NCBI GenBank assembly: GCA_035630295.1
Contig: DASQKY010000042.1
Location: 186,001 to 250,000, forward strand
Length of the DNA stretch: 64,000 nt
From: Acidimicrobiales bacterium
GTDB taxonomy: Bacteria > Actinomycetota > Acidimicrobiia > Acidimicrobiales > Iamiaceae
Direction: 5' to 3'
The position numbers and the translations under genes were made by a program. Positions 35,824 to 44,083 of the stretch are shown here, piece by piece. Positions within the stretch are counted from its first letter, which is position 1. Every line of letters starts with the position of its first letter. The notes under the pieces are model-generated. The model worked only from the letters and a program-made list of their open reading frames with translations. It made no database searches and was not told the origin of the DNA.

Positions 35824-38427
35824 CTATGAGGATCGGGGCCGGTTCCGGGGGCGGGGCGGCTCGGCGGTGGCGGGGTCGGCCGGCCACGGGTGCTTGGGGT
35901 AGCGGCCGGCCATCTCCCGGCGGACCTCGGCCCAGGTGCCGGCCCAGAAGCCGGGCAGGTCGGCGGTGACCTGCACGTCGCGCCCGGCCGGCGACAGCAG
36001 GTGGAGCACCAGCGGCACCCGGCCCCCGTCCACCGTCGGGTGCACCGCGGTACCGAACAGCTCCTGGACCCGGACGTGCAGGGCCGGGGCCTCCCCGGCG
36101 TAGTCGACGGCCACCTGGCGGCCGGAGGCCACCGGCACCCGGTCGGGGGCCACCTCGTCCAGGCGCCCCAGCCACGGCCACCCCAGGCGCTCCCGGAGGG
36201 TGTGGGCCAGGTCCACACGCTCCAGGCCGGCCCGCCCCGTGGCCCGGTCCAACCGGGGCCCGAGCCAGGCCTCCAGGTCGGCCAGCAGGGCCTCGTCGGA
36301 CAGGTCGGGCCACTCCTCCCCCGCCCCGACCCGGGCCCGGCGGGCGAAGGTGGCCCGTTGCTGGAACCGGCGGGCGCCCTCGGTCCAGCGCAGGACGCCC
36401 AGGCCCCGCTGGCCGACGTGGGCCAGGAGGGCGGCCACCGTCGTCGCCCCCGGCGGGGGGGCGACATCGCGGGCCGACAGGACCAGGGCCCCCAGCCGCC
36501 GCTCGGTCCGGGCCCGCAGGTCGTCGCGCCCCTCGTCCCACCCCACCTCGGTCACCGTCTCCACCGCGTCGCCCCCCAGGGCCACCACGTCGGCCTCGTC
36601 CAGGGCGGCGGCGATGCGCACCCGGTGCCCGCCGGGCACCGCCGGCCCCGGTCCCGGTCGCCCCCCGCCGACCCGGCGCCCCGCCCCCGGCCCCCGGGCC
36701 CCGGGGCCGTCCGGGGCGGTGTCGAGGTCGGCCACCACCAGGTACGGCTCGCCGGCCAGCGGGTCGCCCTCGGGCAGGGCGGCCCCGGTCCCGTTCCGGA
36801 GCCGGACCCGCCCTCCCGGGCGGGCCTGGGCCAGGCGGTCCGGGTAGGCCAGGCCCAGGAGGGGGCCGCAGGCGGTCAGGTCGACGGCGCCCCGGGGGCG
36901 GACCCCGGCCCGGCGGGCCACCTGCCGGGCCCGGCGGCGGGCGCCCCCCACCGCCCCGTCGTCGGCGGCCGGGTGCGAGGCCCGCTCGTCGGCCAGCACC
37001 CGCAGCCGCTCGGCGGCGTCGACCGGGACCTCGCCGGGCCGGCCCCGCAGCACGTCCCGCTCCTCCAGGGCGGTGGCCAGCAGGCACGCCTCCCACCCGT
37101 GGCCGGCCCGGTCCCCGTCGACCACCATCCGGGCCAGGCGGGGGTGCAGGGGCAGGCCGGCCGCGGCCCGTCCGGTGGCGGTGGGCCGCCCGTCGATGTC
37201 GAGGACGCCGAGGGTGGCCAGGAGGGCCCGGGCCGCGGCCAGGGCCGGGGCCGGCGGCCGGTCCAGGAAGCGCAGCTCGTCCTCGGCCGCCCCCCACAGG
37301 GCCAGCTCCAGGGCCAGGCCGGCCAGGTCGACCTGGGCGATCTCCGGGGTGGCGAACCGGGCCCGGGGGGCGTGGTCGGCCTCGGACCACAGGCGGTAGG
37401 CCACCCCCGGGCCGGTGCGCCCGGCCCGCCCGGCCCGTTGCTCGGCCGAGGCCTTGGAGGCGGTCACGGTGGTGAGCCGGGTAAGGCCCCGGCGGGGGTC
37501 CAGGCGGGGCACCCGGGCCCGGCCGGCGTCGACCACCACCCGCACGCCGGCCACGGTCAGGCTGGACTCGGCGATGTCGGTGGCCAGCACCACCCGCCGC
37601 CGCCCGGGGGGCGAGGGGGCCAGGGCCTGGTCCTGCTGGGCCGGGGGCAGGGCGCCGAAGAGGGGGCGCACGTCGACGGCGGGGGGGAGGGCATCGCCCC
37701 GCAGCCCGTCACCCACCCGCCGGATGTCGGCCGCCCCGGGCAGGAACACCAGCACGTCGCCCTCCTCGGCGGCCACCGCCTCCCGCACCACCCGCACCGT
37801 GTGGGCGTCGGGGCGCTCGCGGTCCCGGGGTGGGGCCCACCGGAGGGCCACCGGGTGCTGGCGGCCCTCGCTGGCCACCGTGGGCGCCGGCCCGTCGGCG
37901 TCGCCCAGGGCCTCGGCCAGCCGGTCGGCGTCGAGGGTGGCCGACATGGCCAGCACCCGCACCTCCGGGCACAGGGCGGTGCGGGCGTCGAGCAGCAGGG
38001 CCAGGGCCAGGTCGGTGTGCAGGTTGCGCTCGTGGACCTCGTCCAGGACCACCAACCCCACCCCGTCGAGGGACGGGTCGCGCTGGAGCCGTCGGACCAG
38101 GATGCCCTCGGTCACCACCTCGATGCGGGTGGCCGGGCCGGTGACGTCCTCGTCCCGGGTCCGGTAGCCGGCGGTGGACCCCACCGGCTGGCCCAGGAGC
38201 TCGGCCGTGCGCCGGGCCGCGGCCCGGGCGGCCAGGCGGCGGGGCTCCAGGACCACGATCCGCCGGCCGGCCAGCCACGGCTCGTCCAGCAACCGGAGGG
38301 GCACGACGGTGGTCTTGCCCGCGCCCGGCGGCGCCTGGAGCACGGCCACGCCCCGCTGGCCCAGGGCCCGGCGGAGGGCGGGGACGCAGGCCTCGACCGG
38401 CAGGTCGGTGGGGGGCGGCGCCGTCAC
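35824..38427 (-). CDS. hrpB: ATP-dependent helicase HrpB
   Basis: DExH helicase of 867 aa. The motifs are QAPPGAGKTTVVPLRLL (I), VVLDEVHERNLHTD (II, DEVH), AMSATLD (III), TDIAESSLTVAGV (V) and EQRAGRAGRTGPG (VI). The C-terminal HrpB domain ends with the family block GFWAGTWAEVRREMAGRYPKHPWP. Cellular RNA-helicase roles of HrpB are poorly defined. The length is normal. The GTG start lacks a ribosome site; CACACT lies 6 nt upstream and may be a -10. The gene lies just right of the low-GC island. Confidence 0.93.
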   Translation of the reverse strand: MTAPPPTDLPVEACVPALRRALGQRGVAVLQAPPGAGKTTVVPLRLLDEPWLAGRRIVVLEPRRLAARAAARRTAELLGQPVGSTAGYRTRDEDVTGPATRIEVVTEGILVRRLQRDPSLDGVGLVVLDEVHERNLHTDLALALLLDARTALCPEVRVLAMSATLDADRLAEALGDADGPAPTVASEGRQHPVALRWAPPRDRERPDAHTVRVVREAVAAEEGDVLVFLPGAADIRRVGDGLRGDALPPAVDVRPLFGALPPAQQDQALAPSPPGRRRVVLATDIAESSLTVAGVRVVVDAGRARVPRLDPRRGLTRLTTVTASKASAEQRAGRAGRTGPGVAYRLWSEADHAPRARFATPEIAQVDLAGLALELALWGAAEDELRFLDRPPAPALAAARALLATLGVLDIDGRPTATGRAAAGLPLHPRLARMVVDGDRAGHGWEACLLATALEERDVLRGRPGEVPVDAAERLRVLADERASHPAADDGAVGGARRRARQVARRAGVRPRGAVDLTACGPLLGLAYPDRLAQARPGGRVRLRNGTGAALPEGDPLAGEPYLVVADLDTAPDGPGARGPGAGRRVGGGRPGPGPAVPGGHRVRIAAALDEADVVALGGDAVETVTEVGWDEGRDDLRARTERRLGALVLSARDVAPPPGATTVAALLAHVGQRGLGVLRWTEGARRFQQRATFARRARVGAGEEWPDLSDEALLADLEAWLGPRLDRATGRAGLERVDLAHTLRERLGWPWLGRLDEVAPDRVPVASGRQVAVDYAGEAPALHVRVQELFGTAVHPTVDGGRVPLVLHLLSPAGRDVQVTADLPGFWAGTWAEVRREMAGRYPKHPWPADPATAEPPRPRNRPRSS

Positions 38428-38445
38428 CCCGCCAGTGTGGAGGAC

Positions 38446-38503
38446 CGCGTCACCGAGGACCGGGCCGGCCCGCTGGTCAGCCGGCCCAGCCCTCGGTGAC
38501 GCG
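38446..38503 (-). terminator. Long two-part hairpin at the 3' end of the zinc-ribbon gene
   Basis: CGCGTCACCGAGG pairs perfectly (13 bp) with CCTCGGTGACGCG, and inside it GGGCCGGC pairs with GCCGGCCC. One arm lies in the last codons of the zinc-ribbon/PQQ gene and the other upstream of hrpB on the same strand, so it probably ends the former. Confidence 0.6.
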
Positions 38504-40222
38504 ACCGGTGGCCAGGTCGAGCACCTGGGGGATGGACTCGGTGGTGAACACCACCCGCCCCCCGGTCACCCGCTCGATGCGGGCCGACGGGCTGGTGCTG
38601 CCCTCGTAGCGGAGGGCGAAGGTGTCGCGCCCCACCGGACGGGCTCGGCCCGTGGCCACGGCCACGTGCTCCACCGTGAGCCGCTGCCCGGGGGAGGCCA
38701 GGGTGACCAGGGCGACGTCGTCGGCGCCGGCCGGGGCCAGCAGGAACCGGGCGTCGCCGGCGAACAGGGTCTCGGTGGAGCGATCGGGGCTCAGGTCGAA
38801 GGCCTCTACCCCCCGGGGCAGGGCCCGGTCCCACAGCGCCTCGCCCCGGCGCAGGTCGAAAGCCAGCAGGCTGAGGCGGGCCGTGCCCCGGCTGGAGGTC
38901 ACCGCCGTCACCAGCCGGCCCCCGGCCAGCACCGCGGGCCCGGCCGGGGCCGTGTCCCGGGGCAGGGGCAGGGCCGTCATCGAGCCCTCGGACAGGCCCA
39001 CGTGCACCAGCGCCGAGGAGTCGGAGATCACCAAGTCGGTGCCGTCCGCGGTGGTGGTGGGATCGGTCAGGCCGGAGCCCAGCTCCGCCGCCCGGGACCA
39101 CCGCATCCGGGGATCGGGGAGCGTCCACCGCTGCACGCAGGTGGTGGTGGACCCGAAGGCGAGGACCACGTCATCGCTGCCCGGCACCGGGATCACCGGG
39201 GAGTCGGGCTGGAAGGCGATGACCTGGGCCAGCTCGGCCGGGTAGGCCGGGTCGGGGCAGGACGGGGTGATGCGCCCGCCCACCTCGCCGGTGGCCGGGT
39301 CGGTCACCGCCAGCGAGGCGGGGCCGGAGAGGTCGACCTGGTCCACCACCAGCAACGTCCCGCCCACCACGTGGGTCGACCCCCGGGGCGACTCCAGCCG
39401 GCGGCTCCATCGGCCCGAGCCGTCGGCCACGTCCAGGGCGGTCACGGTGGCATCCCGCCCCAGCACCACCAGGGTGTCACCCAGGACGGCGAAGCAGTGG
39501 CGGCAGCGGGGGTCGACCTCGTCGGACGCGCTGGCCCGCCACCGGGAGGCGCCGGTGGCCCGGTCGAGGGCCACCACCTCGGCCCCCAGGCTGGCCAGGA
39601 CCAGGTCGTCGGTGACCCGGAACTGGGCCGAGTAGACGTCGGCCGGCACCACCGGGGCCGTCCACGCCACCTCGCCGTCGATGGCCACGCGGGCCACGAC
39701 GCGGTCGCCGGAGCCCACGGGCTGGGCCAGGCCCACGACCTCGGTGGGCCGGCCCCCGGCGCCGGTGACGACCTCGCTGTCCCCCGTGGTGACGGTCAGC
39801 TCCAGGTCGGTGTCGCCGCCGCCGGCCCGGGAGACGGCCCGGCCGGCCTGGTAGACGGCGAAGCCGATGGGCACCAGCGTGGCGGCCAGGATGACCAGGG
39901 CCAGCAGGCACCCGAGGCCCGGCCCTCGCCGGCGCCGGCGGCCGGGCGTCGGGGTGGTGCCGGCGGCCGGGGGCGCGGTGGGGCCGAAGGTGGGCACCCC
40001 GGCTCCGACCGCGGCCCCGGCCCCGAACGGCCCCCCGGGAGCGGCGGCGCCCGGGCCCCCGAGCGGGGTCGGCGGGGGCGGCGATGGCGGTGGCGGGGGC
40101 AGGCCCGGACCGCTGTCGCCCACGTGGTGGAACAGGCCGCACCCGGGGCAGACGATGTTGTCGTCGTCGTCAGGTGGGGGCAGCGACCCGCCGCAGCGGT
40201 TGCAGCTCGACGGACGGGACAT
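38477..40222 (-). CDS. Zinc-ribbon, single-pass membrane protein with PQQ-like beta-propeller
   Basis: Protein of 581 aa. An N-terminal zinc ribbon (CNRCGG...CPGCG, residues ~8-28) is followed by a ~70-residue Pro/Gly-rich linker. One membrane helix comes next (LGCLLALVILAATLVPIGF, near 104-122). The outer region has beta-propeller repeats with PQQ-like blades (VVALDRATGASRWRAS, VTALDVADGSGRWSRRL, LLAFDLRRGEALWDRAL). A propeller outside and a ribbon inside suggest a scaffold or sensor; no catalytic residues are seen. The ATG has GAGGAG 8 nt upstream. It is divergent from the DsbB operon. Confidence 0.82.
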   Translation of the reverse strand: MSRPSSCNRCGGSLPPPDDDDNIVCPGCGLFHHVGDSGPGLPPPPPSPPPPTPLGGPGAAAPGGPFGAGAAVGAGVPTFGPTAPPAAGTTPTPGRRRRRGPGLGCLLALVILAATLVPIGFAVYQAGRAVSRAGGGDTDLELTVTTGDSEVVTGAGGRPTEVVGLAQPVGSGDRVVARVAIDGEVAWTAPVVPADVYSAQFRVTDDLVLASLGAEVVALDRATGASRWRASASDEVDPRCRHCFAVLGDTLVVLGRDATVTALDVADGSGRWSRRLESPRGSTHVVGGTLLVVDQVDLSGPASLAVTDPATGEVGGRITPSCPDPAYPAELAQVIAFQPDSPVIPVPGSDDVVLAFGSTTTCVQRWTLPDPRMRWSRAAELGSGLTDPTTTADGTDLVISDSSALVHVGLSEGSMTALPLPRDTAPAGPAVLAGGRLVTAVTSSRGTARLSLLAFDLRRGEALWDRALPRGVEAFDLSPDRSTETLFAGDARFLLAPAGADDVALVTLASPGQRLTVEHVAVATGRARPVGRDTFALRYEGSTSPSARIERVTGGRVVFTTESIPQVLDLATGRVTEGWAG

Positions 40223-40330
40223 GGGGGCGCTCCTCGTCGGTCCGTCACCGCCCGGTGGGACCGGGGCCACGCTACTCGCCGCCCGCCGGTGGGCTCGGGG
40301 AAGCGATCCCCGGATCGGTGGCCCAGGCCG

Positions 40331-40336
40331 TAGGTT
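40331..40336 (+). promoter_or_regulatory. -10 element TAGGTT before a short leader ORF
   Basis: TAGGTT lies 7 nt before GTG 40344, the leaderless spacing seen at many genes here; it is the best promoter candidate for the DsbB-thioredoxin pair. Confidence 0.45.
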
Positions 40337-40343
40337 CGACGCC

Positions 40344-40451
40344 GTGGATCGCCGCCGGATCGTCGCCCCGCCCGGGCCGAACGGGCCGCACGGGGCCCTC
40401 CGGCACCGGGCCGGCGACCGGACCGGCGTGGGCTCGGACCGGGCCCGGTGA
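40344..40451 (+). CDS. Possible leaderless leader peptide upstream of dsbB-like gene
   Basis: Open frame of 35 codons, rich in Arg and Pro, starting at a GTG 7 nt after TAGGTT. Its TGA overlaps the GTG of the DsbB-like gene as GTGA. Leaderless small ORFs coupled to a downstream gene are known in actinobacteria. The sequence shows no domain, and it could be a chance frame in GC-rich DNA. Confidence 0.35.
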   Translation: MDRRRIVAPPGPNGPHGALRHRAGDRTGVGSDRAR

Positions 40452-41029
40452 GCACCGGTGACGTTACCGCCCTGATGGCCGTGCTGGCCCTCCTGGGCTC
40501 GGTGGTGCTCGCCGGCTTGGTGGTCGGGGTGGCCGTGCCCTCGCTGCGGGTCGGCCTGCGGCGCCAGCTGGCCGGCCAGGGCGTGGCCCTCGCCACCGTG
40601 GTGGCCCTGGTGGCCACCCTGGGCAGCCTCTACCTCAGCGAGGTGGCCGACTTCCCGCCCTGCCGGTTGTGCTGGTTCCAGCGCATCGCCATGTACCCGT
40701 TGGTGGTCGTCCTGGGCCTGGGGGCGCTGCGCCGCGACGCCGGGGCCCGCCTCACCGGCCTGGTCCTGGCCGGTCTGGGCCTGGCCGTGAACCTGTGGCA
40801 CGGGGCGGTGGAGATCCGTCCCAGCCTGGAGGGCAGCGGGTGCGACCCGGCCAACCCGTGCTCCATCCGCTGGGTCGAGGAGCTCGGGTTCTGGACCATC
40901 CCCCGCATGGCCACCGTGGCCTTCGTCCTCGTGCTGGCCCTGCTGGTGCTCGACCGCCCGGCCCGGCACCCCAGCGCCAGCCCCGGCCCCGATCCCCGTC
41001 CGCTGTCCCAAGAGGAGCCCGTCCCATGA
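40448..41029 (+). CDS. Disulfide bond formation protein B (DsbB) family
   Basis: Membrane quinone-linked oxidoreductase of 193 aa. About five hydrophobic segments are present. The first redox pair is in PCRLCWFQR (Cys72, Cys75), the exact family motif, and the second periplasm-side pair is GCDPANPC (Cys132, Cys138). It passes electrons from extracytoplasmic thiols to quinone. It is followed, with an ATGA overlap, by a membrane-anchored thioredoxin with a CPHC site that probably acts as its DsbA-like partner. The GTG overlaps a short leader frame. Confidence 0.9.
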   Translation: MSTGDVTALMAVLALLGSVVLAGLVVGVAVPSLRVGLRRQLAGQGVALATVVALVATLGSLYLSEVADFPPCRLCWFQRIAMYPLVVVLGLGALRRDAGARLTGLVLAGLGLAVNLWHGAVEIRPSLEGSGCDPANPCSIRWVEELGFWTIPRMATVAFVLVLALLVLDRPARHPSASPGPDPRPLSQEEPVP

Positions 41030-41787
41030 GCACCCTGCCCCCACCCGACCCACCCGGCCCGCCGGGCCCCAGCCGCGTCGATGCCGCCCGCGGCGGCTCC
41101 CGCTTCCCCCTGGTGGCGGCGGCCGTGGCCGCCCTGGTGGTGGTGATCGTGGTGGCCGCCGTGGCCATCGTCCTGGTGGGAGACGACGACGGGGGCACCA
41201 CCGCCGGCCCCGACCCCGCGGCCGTGACCGATCCCGAGGCCGGGCCCGACGACGCCCCCTCGGACGAGCCCCCCGGGGAGGAGGCCTTCGGGCCCGTCGC
41301 CGTGGAGGGCCCGGCCCTGGAGCGCCTGCCCCGGGACGGCGACGACCCGGCGGTGGGCGAGCCGGCCCCCCGGTTGGTGGGCCGGACGCCCGGGGGGGCG
41401 GAGATCGCCGTCGAGCCGACCGCCGGCCCGGCCGTCATCGCCTTCGTGGCCCACTGGTGCCCGCACTGCCAGGCCGAGGTGCCCCGCATCGTCGAGCTGG
41501 CCGGGGGCGAGGCCGACATCCAGGGGGTGGAGCTGGTGGCGGTGGCCACCGGGACCGACCCCCGGGCCCCCAACTACCCGCCCGGCTCGTGGCTGGCCGG
41601 CGAGGGGTGGCCGGGGACCGTGCTGCTCGACTCCGAGGAGGCGACGGCCGCCGCGGCCTACGGGGTGACCGGCTACCCGTTCCTGGTGGCGGTGGACGGC
41701 GACGGGACCGTCGTGGCCCGCTCGTCGGGGGAGCTGGGCGACGAGGGCCTGGCCGACTTCTTCGCCGAGGCCGCCTCGGCGTCCTGA
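41026..41787 (+). CDS. Membrane-anchored thioredoxin-fold protein (TlpA/DsbA-like)
   Basis: Protein of 253 aa. A Pro-rich cytoplasmic start is followed by one membrane helix (residues ~27-51), an acidic linker to ~105, and a thioredoxin domain. The active site is VAHWCPHCQAEVP (Cys145, Cys148); CPHC is a DsbA-type dipeptide that favours oxidation. The cis-Pro is in VTGYPFLVAVDGDG. It probably introduces disulfides outside the membrane and is recharged by the DsbB-like protein, to which it is coupled by a 4-nt overlap. AGAGGAG lies about 9 nt before the ATG. Confidence 0.9.
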   Translation: MSTLPPPDPPGPPGPSRVDAARGGSRFPLVAAAVAALVVVIVVAAVAIVLVGDDDGGTTAGPDPAAVTDPEAGPDDAPSDEPPGEEAFGPVAVEGPALERLPRDGDDPAVGEPAPRLVGRTPGGAEIAVEPTAGPAVIAFVAHWCPHCQAEVPRIVELAGGEADIQGVELVAVATGTDPRAPNYPPGSWLAGEGWPGTVLLDSEEATAAAAYGVTGYPFLVAVDGDGTVVARSSGELGDEGLADFFAEAASAS

Positions 41788-41851
41788 CCCGGGCCACCGA
41801 CCGTCGGGGAGCGCCCGAGGTGCGGACCGGTCACCGATCGGGAGCGATGGC

Positions 41852-41885
41852 GGGCGACACCGGGCGCGGCCGCCCGGTGTCGCCC
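41852..41885. terminator. Perfect 15-bp hairpin between convergent genes
   Basis: GGGCGACACCGGGCG pairs without mismatch with CGCCCGGTGTCGCCC around a CGGC loop. It separates the thioredoxin gene (ends 41787) from ahpD (ends 41899), and can stop transcription from both sides. Confidence 0.78.
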
Positions 41886-41898
41886 CGTCGGGACCCGC

Positions 41899-42441
41899 TC
41901 AGCCCGGGACGGCCATGGTGTCGAGCACCACGGCCACGCCGGTGACGGTGGCGGCGATGCGGCCCACGTCGCGGATCTCCTCGGTGCTCCGCCCCGCCTT
42001 GCGCAGCTCGGCCACGTGGGAGGCGATGCAGGTGTGGCACTGGCCCACGATGGCGGCGGCCAGGGCGTAGAGCTCGAAGCGCTCGCGGCCCACCCCGCCG
42101 TGGGTGGTGAAGGCGTTCATCCGCAGGCCGGCCGGTGCCGTCTGGAGCTCGGCGTCGTCGGACAGCTCGGGGAACGGGTACCACGTGGTGTTCATGGCCA
42201 TGAGGGCAGCCGCCGTCCGGGCCCCGGCGGCCTGGGTGGCCGGCAGCTCGTCGGCGGCCTCGAACGCCTCGACCAGGTCGCGGGAGCGGGCCATGACGGC
42301 GGCGGCCAGCGCCGCCCCCAGGGCCTCCTCCAGGTCGAGGGCGCTGCGCTCGATGACCGATCCGAGGTTGAGGCGCAGGTCCTTGGCCTCGTCGGGGATC
42401 ACCGCTTTGACCGGGGCCAGGACGTCGGCCAGCGTCGCCAT
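41899..42441 (-). CDS. ahpD: Alkyl hydroperoxide reductase AhpD (carboxymuconolactone decarboxylase family)
   Basis: Protein of 180 aa. The active site QCHTCIASHV gives Cys135, Cys138 and His142, matching the CxxC...H relay of AhpD. The preceding Glu-rich helix (ERFELYALAAAIVGQ) is also conserved. AhpD reduces AhpC, passing electrons from lipoyl proteins. Its ATG shares one base with the ahpC stop (TGATG), so translation is coupled and the pair forms an operon ordered ahpC-ahpD. The length fits the family. Confidence 0.93.
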   Translation of the reverse strand: MATLADVLAPVKAVIPDEAKDLRLNLGSVIERSALDLEEALGAALAAAVMARSRDLVEAFEAADELPATQAAGARTAAALMAMNTTWYPFPELSDDAELQTAPAGLRMNAFTTHGGVGRERFELYALAAAIVGQCHTCIASHVAELRKAGRSTEEIRDVGRIAATVTGVAVVLDTMAVPG

Positions 42442-42986
42442 CAGAGCGTGTCCCCGCCCAGGGACCGGTTGCAGGGGCACAGCTCGTCGGTCTGGAGCCC
42501 GTCGAGGATGCGGAGCGTCTCGGACGGGTTGCGGCCCACGTTGAGGTTGTTGACCGAGACGTGCTGGATGGTGTTGTCGGGGTCGACGACGAAGGTGGCC
42601 CGGAGGGCGACGCCCTCGGGGGAGCGGACGCCGAGCTGGTCGACCAGCGAGCCGGTGCTGTCGGCGAAGCTCCACTGGTCGAGCTTGTCCAGGTCCGGGT
42701 GATCGCGGCGCCAGGCCAGCTTGGTGAACTCGTTGTCGGTCGAGCCGCCCAGGACCACGGCGTCGCGGTCGGCGAACTCGGCGTTGAGCTTGGCGAAGGC
42801 CGCGATCTCGGTGGGGCAGACGAAGGTGAAGTCCTTCGGGTAGAAGAAGATGACCTTCCACTTGCCCTCGAAGCTGGCCTCGGTGATGTCCTCGAAGGCG
42901 GACTCGCCCCCCTGCTCGTGGTCGTTGAAGCCGGGCTTCACGCCCACGACCTTGAATGGCTCGAGGGTCTCTCCGACGGTCTTCAT
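42441..42986 (-). CDS. ahpC: Peroxiredoxin AhpC
   Basis: Two-Cys peroxiredoxin of 181 aa. The peroxidatic Cys57 is in PKDFTFVCPTE and the resolving pair is in ELCPCNRS (Cys170, Cys172), as in the three-cysteine mycobacterial AhpC that works with AhpD. It removes organic peroxides and peroxynitrite. The ATG has AGGAGG 5 nt upstream. The leader carries an element very like the iron box before the HtaA-like gene, 41 nt from the ATG, suggesting metal- or peroxide-dependent control. No OxyR gene is adjacent. Confidence 0.95.
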   Translation of the reverse strand: MKTVGETLEPFKVVGVKPGFNDHEQGGESAFEDITEASFEGKWKVIFFYPKDFTFVCPTEIAAFAKLNAEFADRDAVVLGGSTDNEFTKLAWRRDHPDLDKLDQWSFADSTGSLVDQLGVRSPEGVALRATFVVDPDNTIQHVSVNNLNVGRNPSETLRILDGLQTDELCPCNRSLGGDTL

Positions 42987-43026
42987 AGATCCTCCTGTGT
43001 GGGCCGGCGGACCGGCCCCGGTGCAG

Positions 43027-43048
43027 TTGTTAGGTGTGCTTATCAAAC
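43027..43048 (-). promoter_or_regulatory. Operator-like element upstream of ahpC, related to the iron box at 5147
   Basis: The plus-strand core TTAGGTGTGCTTATC matches the DtxR/IdeR consensus at 11 of 15 positions, and the 22-nt site agrees with 5147-5168 at 16 positions. The minus strand contains GATAAG, a possible -10. The palindrome is weaker than at 5147, so a different regulator (for example an OxyR- or Fur-type protein) is possible. Confidence 0.5.
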
Positions 43049-43087
43049 TACAGACACAATCTCGGTTCCCAACCCGGGCGGGGAGGA

Positions 43088-44074
43088 TCAGCCGCCGGCC
43101 AGGGCGGCGCGGAGGCTGGAGTCGAAGGCCTGCTGGGCCTGGTCGAAGCCACCGGCGGAGGCCAGCACGGCGCCGGCCCCGCCCAGGGCCTCGGCCAGGT
43201 GACGACGACCCTGGCGCCCCCACTCGTCGTCCACCCAGCGCTCCAGGAAGTGGGGCTCCCGCTCGGCATGGGATCGGGGCGTGCCGGTGGCCACCTCGTC
43301 GAGCAGGGCGGCGGCCAGCTCGGGAACGCCCAGCCCGGTGCGGGCGCTGGTGCGGTGGACCTCGGGCGGCTCCGCGTCGAAGGGGCGGGCCAGGCCCAGG
43401 CTGGCCGTCAGGTGGTGGTAGCTGCGCCCGGCGGTGGGTTCGTCGCACTTGTTGAGCACGAAGGCGTCGGGCACCTCGACGATGCCGGCCTTCAGGAACT
43501 GGACCTCGTCGCCCCCCAGGGGCTGGAGCACCAGGTACACCCGGTCGGCCAGGTGGCGGACGTCGGCCTCGCTCTGGCCGATGCCCACCGTCTCCACCAG
43601 CACGCAGCGGAACAGGCGGGTCAGCAGCCGGCACACCTGGAAGCTGGAGGGCGACAGGCCCCCCAGCTCGGCGGCCGAGGCCTGGCTGCGGAAGAACAGG
43701 CGCCGGTCGTCGAGGGGGCTGCGCATCCGGGTCCGGTCGCCGAGCAGGGCCCCGCCGGACACCGCGCTGGACGGGTCGATGGCCAGCACGGCCACCGTGA
43801 GCTCGGGCTCGGCCCGCAGCATCTCCACCGTGACCCGGGCCAGGAGGCTGGACTTGCCCGAGCCCGGGGTCCCGGTCACCCCCAGCACCGTGCAGGGCGA
43901 GGCCTCGCCCCCGGCCGCGGTGTCGAGCAGGTCCAGGGCCCGGGCCCGGCGGGGCGCAGACTCGGGCCGTGAGTCCTCGAAGACCCCGATGAGCCGGGAG
44001 ACGGCGTGCTTGTCCAGGCCTCGGGCCCGCTCGACCAGCTCCTCCAGCGCGCTCCCCTCGGCGTGGTCACCCAC
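43088..44074 (-). CDS. meaB: Methylmalonyl-CoA mutase-associated GTPase MeaB
   Basis: G3E-family GTPase chaperone of 328 aa that loads and protects B12 cofactor in acyl-CoA mutases. The motifs are GVTGTPGSGKSS (P-loop), LAIDPSSAVSGGALLGDRTR (switch region, diagnostic for MeaB/ArgK), VETVGIGQSE and NKCD (G4). The dimerisation C-terminus is present. The GTG lies 9 nt after the mutase stop, so the two form an operon and work together. Confidence 0.93.
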   Translation of the reverse strand: MGDHAEGSALEELVERARGLDKHAVSRLIGVFEDSRPESAPRRARALDLLDTAAGGEASPCTVLGVTGTPGSGKSSLLARVTVEMLRAEPELTVAVLAIDPSSAVSGGALLGDRTRMRSPLDDRRLFFRSQASAAELGGLSPSSFQVCRLLTRLFRCVLVETVGIGQSEADVRHLADRVYLVLQPLGGDEVQFLKAGIVEVPDAFVLNKCDEPTAGRSYHHLTASLGLARPFDAEPPEVHRTSARTGLGVPELAAALLDEVATGTPRSHAEREPHFLERWVDDEWGRQGRRHLAEALGGAGAVLASAGGFDQAQQAFDSSLRAALAGG

Positions 44075-44083
44075 CGGATCGGG

